Shown in pieces: positions 61,737 through 64,000 of a stretch of DNA of 64,000 bases. The notes below the pieces were generated by a model. It saw nothing but the letters and a program-made list of their open reading frames with translations, ran no database searches and had not been told where the DNA came from. How positions within the stretch are numbered: the stretch's first letter is position 1; each line of letters starts with the position of its first letter. Source of the DNA: Rhodoplanes sp. (lineage in GTDB: Bacteria; Pseudomonadota; Alphaproteobacteria; Rhizobiales; Xanthobacteraceae); NCBI RefSeq assembly GCF_013377085.1, contig NZ_JACAAX010000028.1, forward strand, positions 21,597-85,596, in the 5' to 3' direction. The position numbers and the translations under genes are program-made.

Positions 61737-61961
61737 TCAGCGCGCCTCTTCTCCGAAGACTTCCCGGAGGATGCGCGCCCGCAAGGCGAGCGACTTTTTC
61801 CCGAACGCTTGGCCCCGGAGCGCGAGGTAGGCGAGCTGGCGGTTGACGCCATTCTTCGCGAGCCACTGATTCAGGGTCGTGCCGCGCTCGATCAGTGCGG
61901 CCCGGACGCGCCGGTATTCTGCTTCGTAGTCCTCAGGCTTTTCGTGTAAGACGGGCAGCAT
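61737..61961 (-). CDS. Ner-like early regulator
   Basis: A 74-residue protein from ATG 61961, with GGAG six bases before it. The length and the HTH-like part (TTLNQWLAKNGVNRQLAYLA) match Mu Ner, which limits early transcription and repressor synthesis. It stops three bases ahead of MuA. ATG codons at 61976 and 62006 would lengthen it, but the second lies within the operator. Confidence 0.6.
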   Translation of the reverse strand: MLPVLHEKPEDYEAEYRRVRAALIERGTTLNQWLAKNGVNRQLAYLALRGQAFGKKSLALRARILREVFGEEAR

Positions 61962-61983
61962 GTGTTGCTCCACCATGTTAGAA

Positions 61984-62004
61984 GGCAGAACATGACATTC
62001 TGCC
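61984..62004. promoter_or_regulatory. Operator between repressor and early genes
   Basis: GGCAGAA-N7-TTCTGCC, perfect seven-base arms, lies between the divergent Ner-like and repressor genes. Likely the site of repressor or Ner binding. Confidence 0.65.
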
Positions 62005-62025
62005 ATTTTTTGACAGGCGTCAAGG

Positions 62026-62496
62026 ATGGATGAGGCAGAAGACGTCGACCGTGTGATCACGGGGATGAAGCTGGCTTTTGACGTAGAACTGGACCGGGAG
62101 CTGGCTGAAAAGCTCGGGATTGATCCGACGTCTGTTGCGTCGTGGCGCCGCCGAGGGCAGGTTCCCGCGAAGTATCGAATTCGCCTCAGCCGGATATTCG
62201 GAGATCAAGTGCCGGCGGGATCAGTTAATCGGTATTTATGTGAGGCGTATATATTCTCTCTTGTCCGGCTTGCGGCCATCCGCCTCGGGGAAGAGATTAA
62301 GATTTACGAAGAAACGGATTATGCCGAAACTTGGTACGGTTTCCGCTTGGCGCGCTTCTATCATCACATCCGGCGCATCTTTGCGGGGGTTGATCCGAAC
62401 AACCGCGACGAGTTGCGGGCTGCATTCGGGCGGGTGCGCAAAGACATCGATCAGCCGGGCTTTTCGGCCTGGATAGAAGCTCTTCCGAATCCTTGA
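62026..62496 (+). CDS. Element repressor with CI-type helix-turn-helix
   Basis: A 156-residue protein, divergent from the early genes. Residues 15-60 (LDRELAEKLGIDPTSVASWRR, given here as LAEKLGIDPTSVASWRRRG) match the phage CI helix-turn-helix family, and the rest is a helical domain. It should keep the element quiescent, as Mu c does, by acting at 61984-62004. AAGGATGG precedes ATG 62026. Confidence 0.7.
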   Translation: MDEAEDVDRVITGMKLAFDVELDRELAEKLGIDPTSVASWRRRGQVPAKYRIRLSRIFGDQVPAGSVNRYLCEAYIFSLVRLAAIRLGEEIKIYEETDYAETWYGFRLARFYHHIRRIFAGVDPNNRDELRAAFGRVRKDIDQPGFSAWIEALPNP

Positions 62497-62503
62497 CTGG
62501 GGG

Positions 62504-62646
62504 GTTGCGCACCCAGTTGCGCACCTCCCGGGTTTGATGAGAGGGGGTTGCGCACCGGCGTTCTCTAAGCCGCTGTTGTGGTGTACTTATTCGGTTTGCC
62601 AACATTCCGTGTCGGACACATTCCTGCCGCAAAGCGGTTGCGCACC
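62504..62646. repeat. Four direct repeats GTTGCGCACC
   Basis: Exact copies at 62504-62513, 62516-62525, 62547-62556 and 62637-62646, all in one orientation, between the repressor gene and the right end. They are good candidates for protein-binding sites of the element. Confidence 0.75.
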
Positions 62647-62716
62647 CTGCGGACCCCCATGCATCACGAAAATATTATTAATTCAATGACTTCCGGCGTT
62701 GTGCAGCGCGGGAATT

Positions 62717-62758
62717 CGACAAAGAGCGGATTCACGCTCCGACAAAAAGCGGATTCGC
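62717..62758. repeat. Tandem right-end MuA-type motifs
   Basis: CGACAAAGAGCGGATTCAC (62717-62735) and CGACAAAAAGCGGATTCGC (62740-62758), spaced by 23 bases, followed by CTCCA at the end. Inverted relative to the left-end copy. Confidence 0.7.
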
Positions 62759-62809
62759 CTCCAGCCCATGGTGCGCCGTCAGCACAGCACCGCACCGCTT
62801 TCCCGGGTA

Positions 62810-62824
62810 GAACATATTGCGAAC
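62810..62824. promoter_or_regulatory. SOS box of recA (alphaproteobacterial LexA site)
   Basis: GAAC-ATATTGC-GAAC fits the alphaproteobacterial LexA consensus GAAC/GTTC-N7-GTTC/GAAC type (direct repeat, as in Rhizobium and Rhodobacter recA). It lies 86-100 bases before the recA start. Confidence 0.8.
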
Positions 62825-62909
62825 GCAGAACAGATAGTGTACATAGGCGCCATGGAGGCGGCGCGCGCGTTGTCGGCCTCATGTTTACCGGGCATACAGG
62901 GAGGCGATG

Positions 62910-63992
<1,083 letters not shown>

Positions 63993-64000
63993 GTCCGCGG

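Larger units (their letters stand above)
52600..62763. mobile_element. Compact Mu-like transposable prophage element
   Basis: About 10.2 kb bounded by TG at 52600 and CA at 62763. The ends carry related motifs in inverted orientation: CGACAAARAGCGGATTCRC occurs twice on the right (62717-62735 and 62740-62758) and once, inverted, on the left (52605-52623, one internal mismatch). Genes read from right to left: repressor (divergent), Ner-like, MuA, MuB, two small early genes, GemA, capsid, Mor/protease fusion, tape measure and a small gene. GCCC flanks both ends directly; a clear five-base target duplication is not present. Portal, terminase, sheath and baseplate genes are missing, so by itself it should not form complete virions. 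Confidence 0.85.

Noticed and set aside
52596..62767. GCCC as a true target duplication of the Mu-like element
   Set aside because: Only four bases, in a GC-rich region, and Mu makes five; chance is likely, so it is not claimed.

Overview
The window is high-GC DNA from an alphaproteobacterium, most likely a Hyphomicrobiales member of the Bradyrhizobium/Rhodopseudomonas/Rhodoplanes type. The evidence is the SufE-DUF5330 pair, a DUF2336 and a DUF1491 gene, sites matching the CtrA consensus, and a GAAC-N7-GAAC SOS box in front of recA. A BciB/HCAR-like flavo-iron-sulfur reductase (7.7-8.9 kb) hints at bacteriochlorophyll metabolism, but no other photosynthesis gene is present.

Layout. 0-12.8 kb is chromosomal backbone: a DUF6456 end, sufE, DUF5330, a DivJ/PleC-like histidine kinase overlapping a peptidoglycan-binding membrane protein, DUF1491, DUF2336, a lipoprotein, the BciB-like reductase, a formylglycine-generating-enzyme-like secreted protein, a double DUF4399 protein and a secreted caspase-like protease. 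12.8-31.5 kb is a catabolic island: TetR and IclR regulators, three MFS carriers, two cyclase-family hydrolases, an amidohydrolase/decarboxylase, a cupin, an SDR, a 3-hydroxyacyl-CoA-dehydrogenase-like enzyme, two identical beta-keto acid cleavage enzyme (BKACE) genes inside exact 1,063-bp direct repeats, atoDA, a GntP-family permease and 3-hydroxybutyrate dehydrogenase. A BKACE reaction releases acetoacetate, which the CoA-transferase and 3-hydroxybutyrate dehydrogenase can process, so the island reads as one pathway for a cyclic or beta-hydroxy acid of unknown identity.

31.5-52.3 kb is mixed backbone and envelope functions: DUF1214/DUF1254, PBP1A, small secreted proteins, a mandelonitrile-lyase-like cupin, a lectin-like protein, class I fumarase, a RelE/HigA toxin-antitoxin pair with a visible self-operator, DUF3616, two Bug-type solute receptors, OsmC, an ECF sigma factor without its usual anti-sigma partner, a chemoreceptor, and small exported proteins including a trypsin-like protease.

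52.6-62.8 kb is a compact Mu-like transposable element of about 10.2 kb: divergent repressor and Ner-like genes around an operator, MuA, MuB, two small early genes and GemA. These are followed by an unusually short late block in which a capsid gene, an in-frame Mor-activator/protease fusion and a tape-measure gene are tightly packed. Inverted terminal motifs mark both ends. Portal, terminase and most tail genes are absent. The element ends 46 bp before the SOS box of recA, which closes the window.
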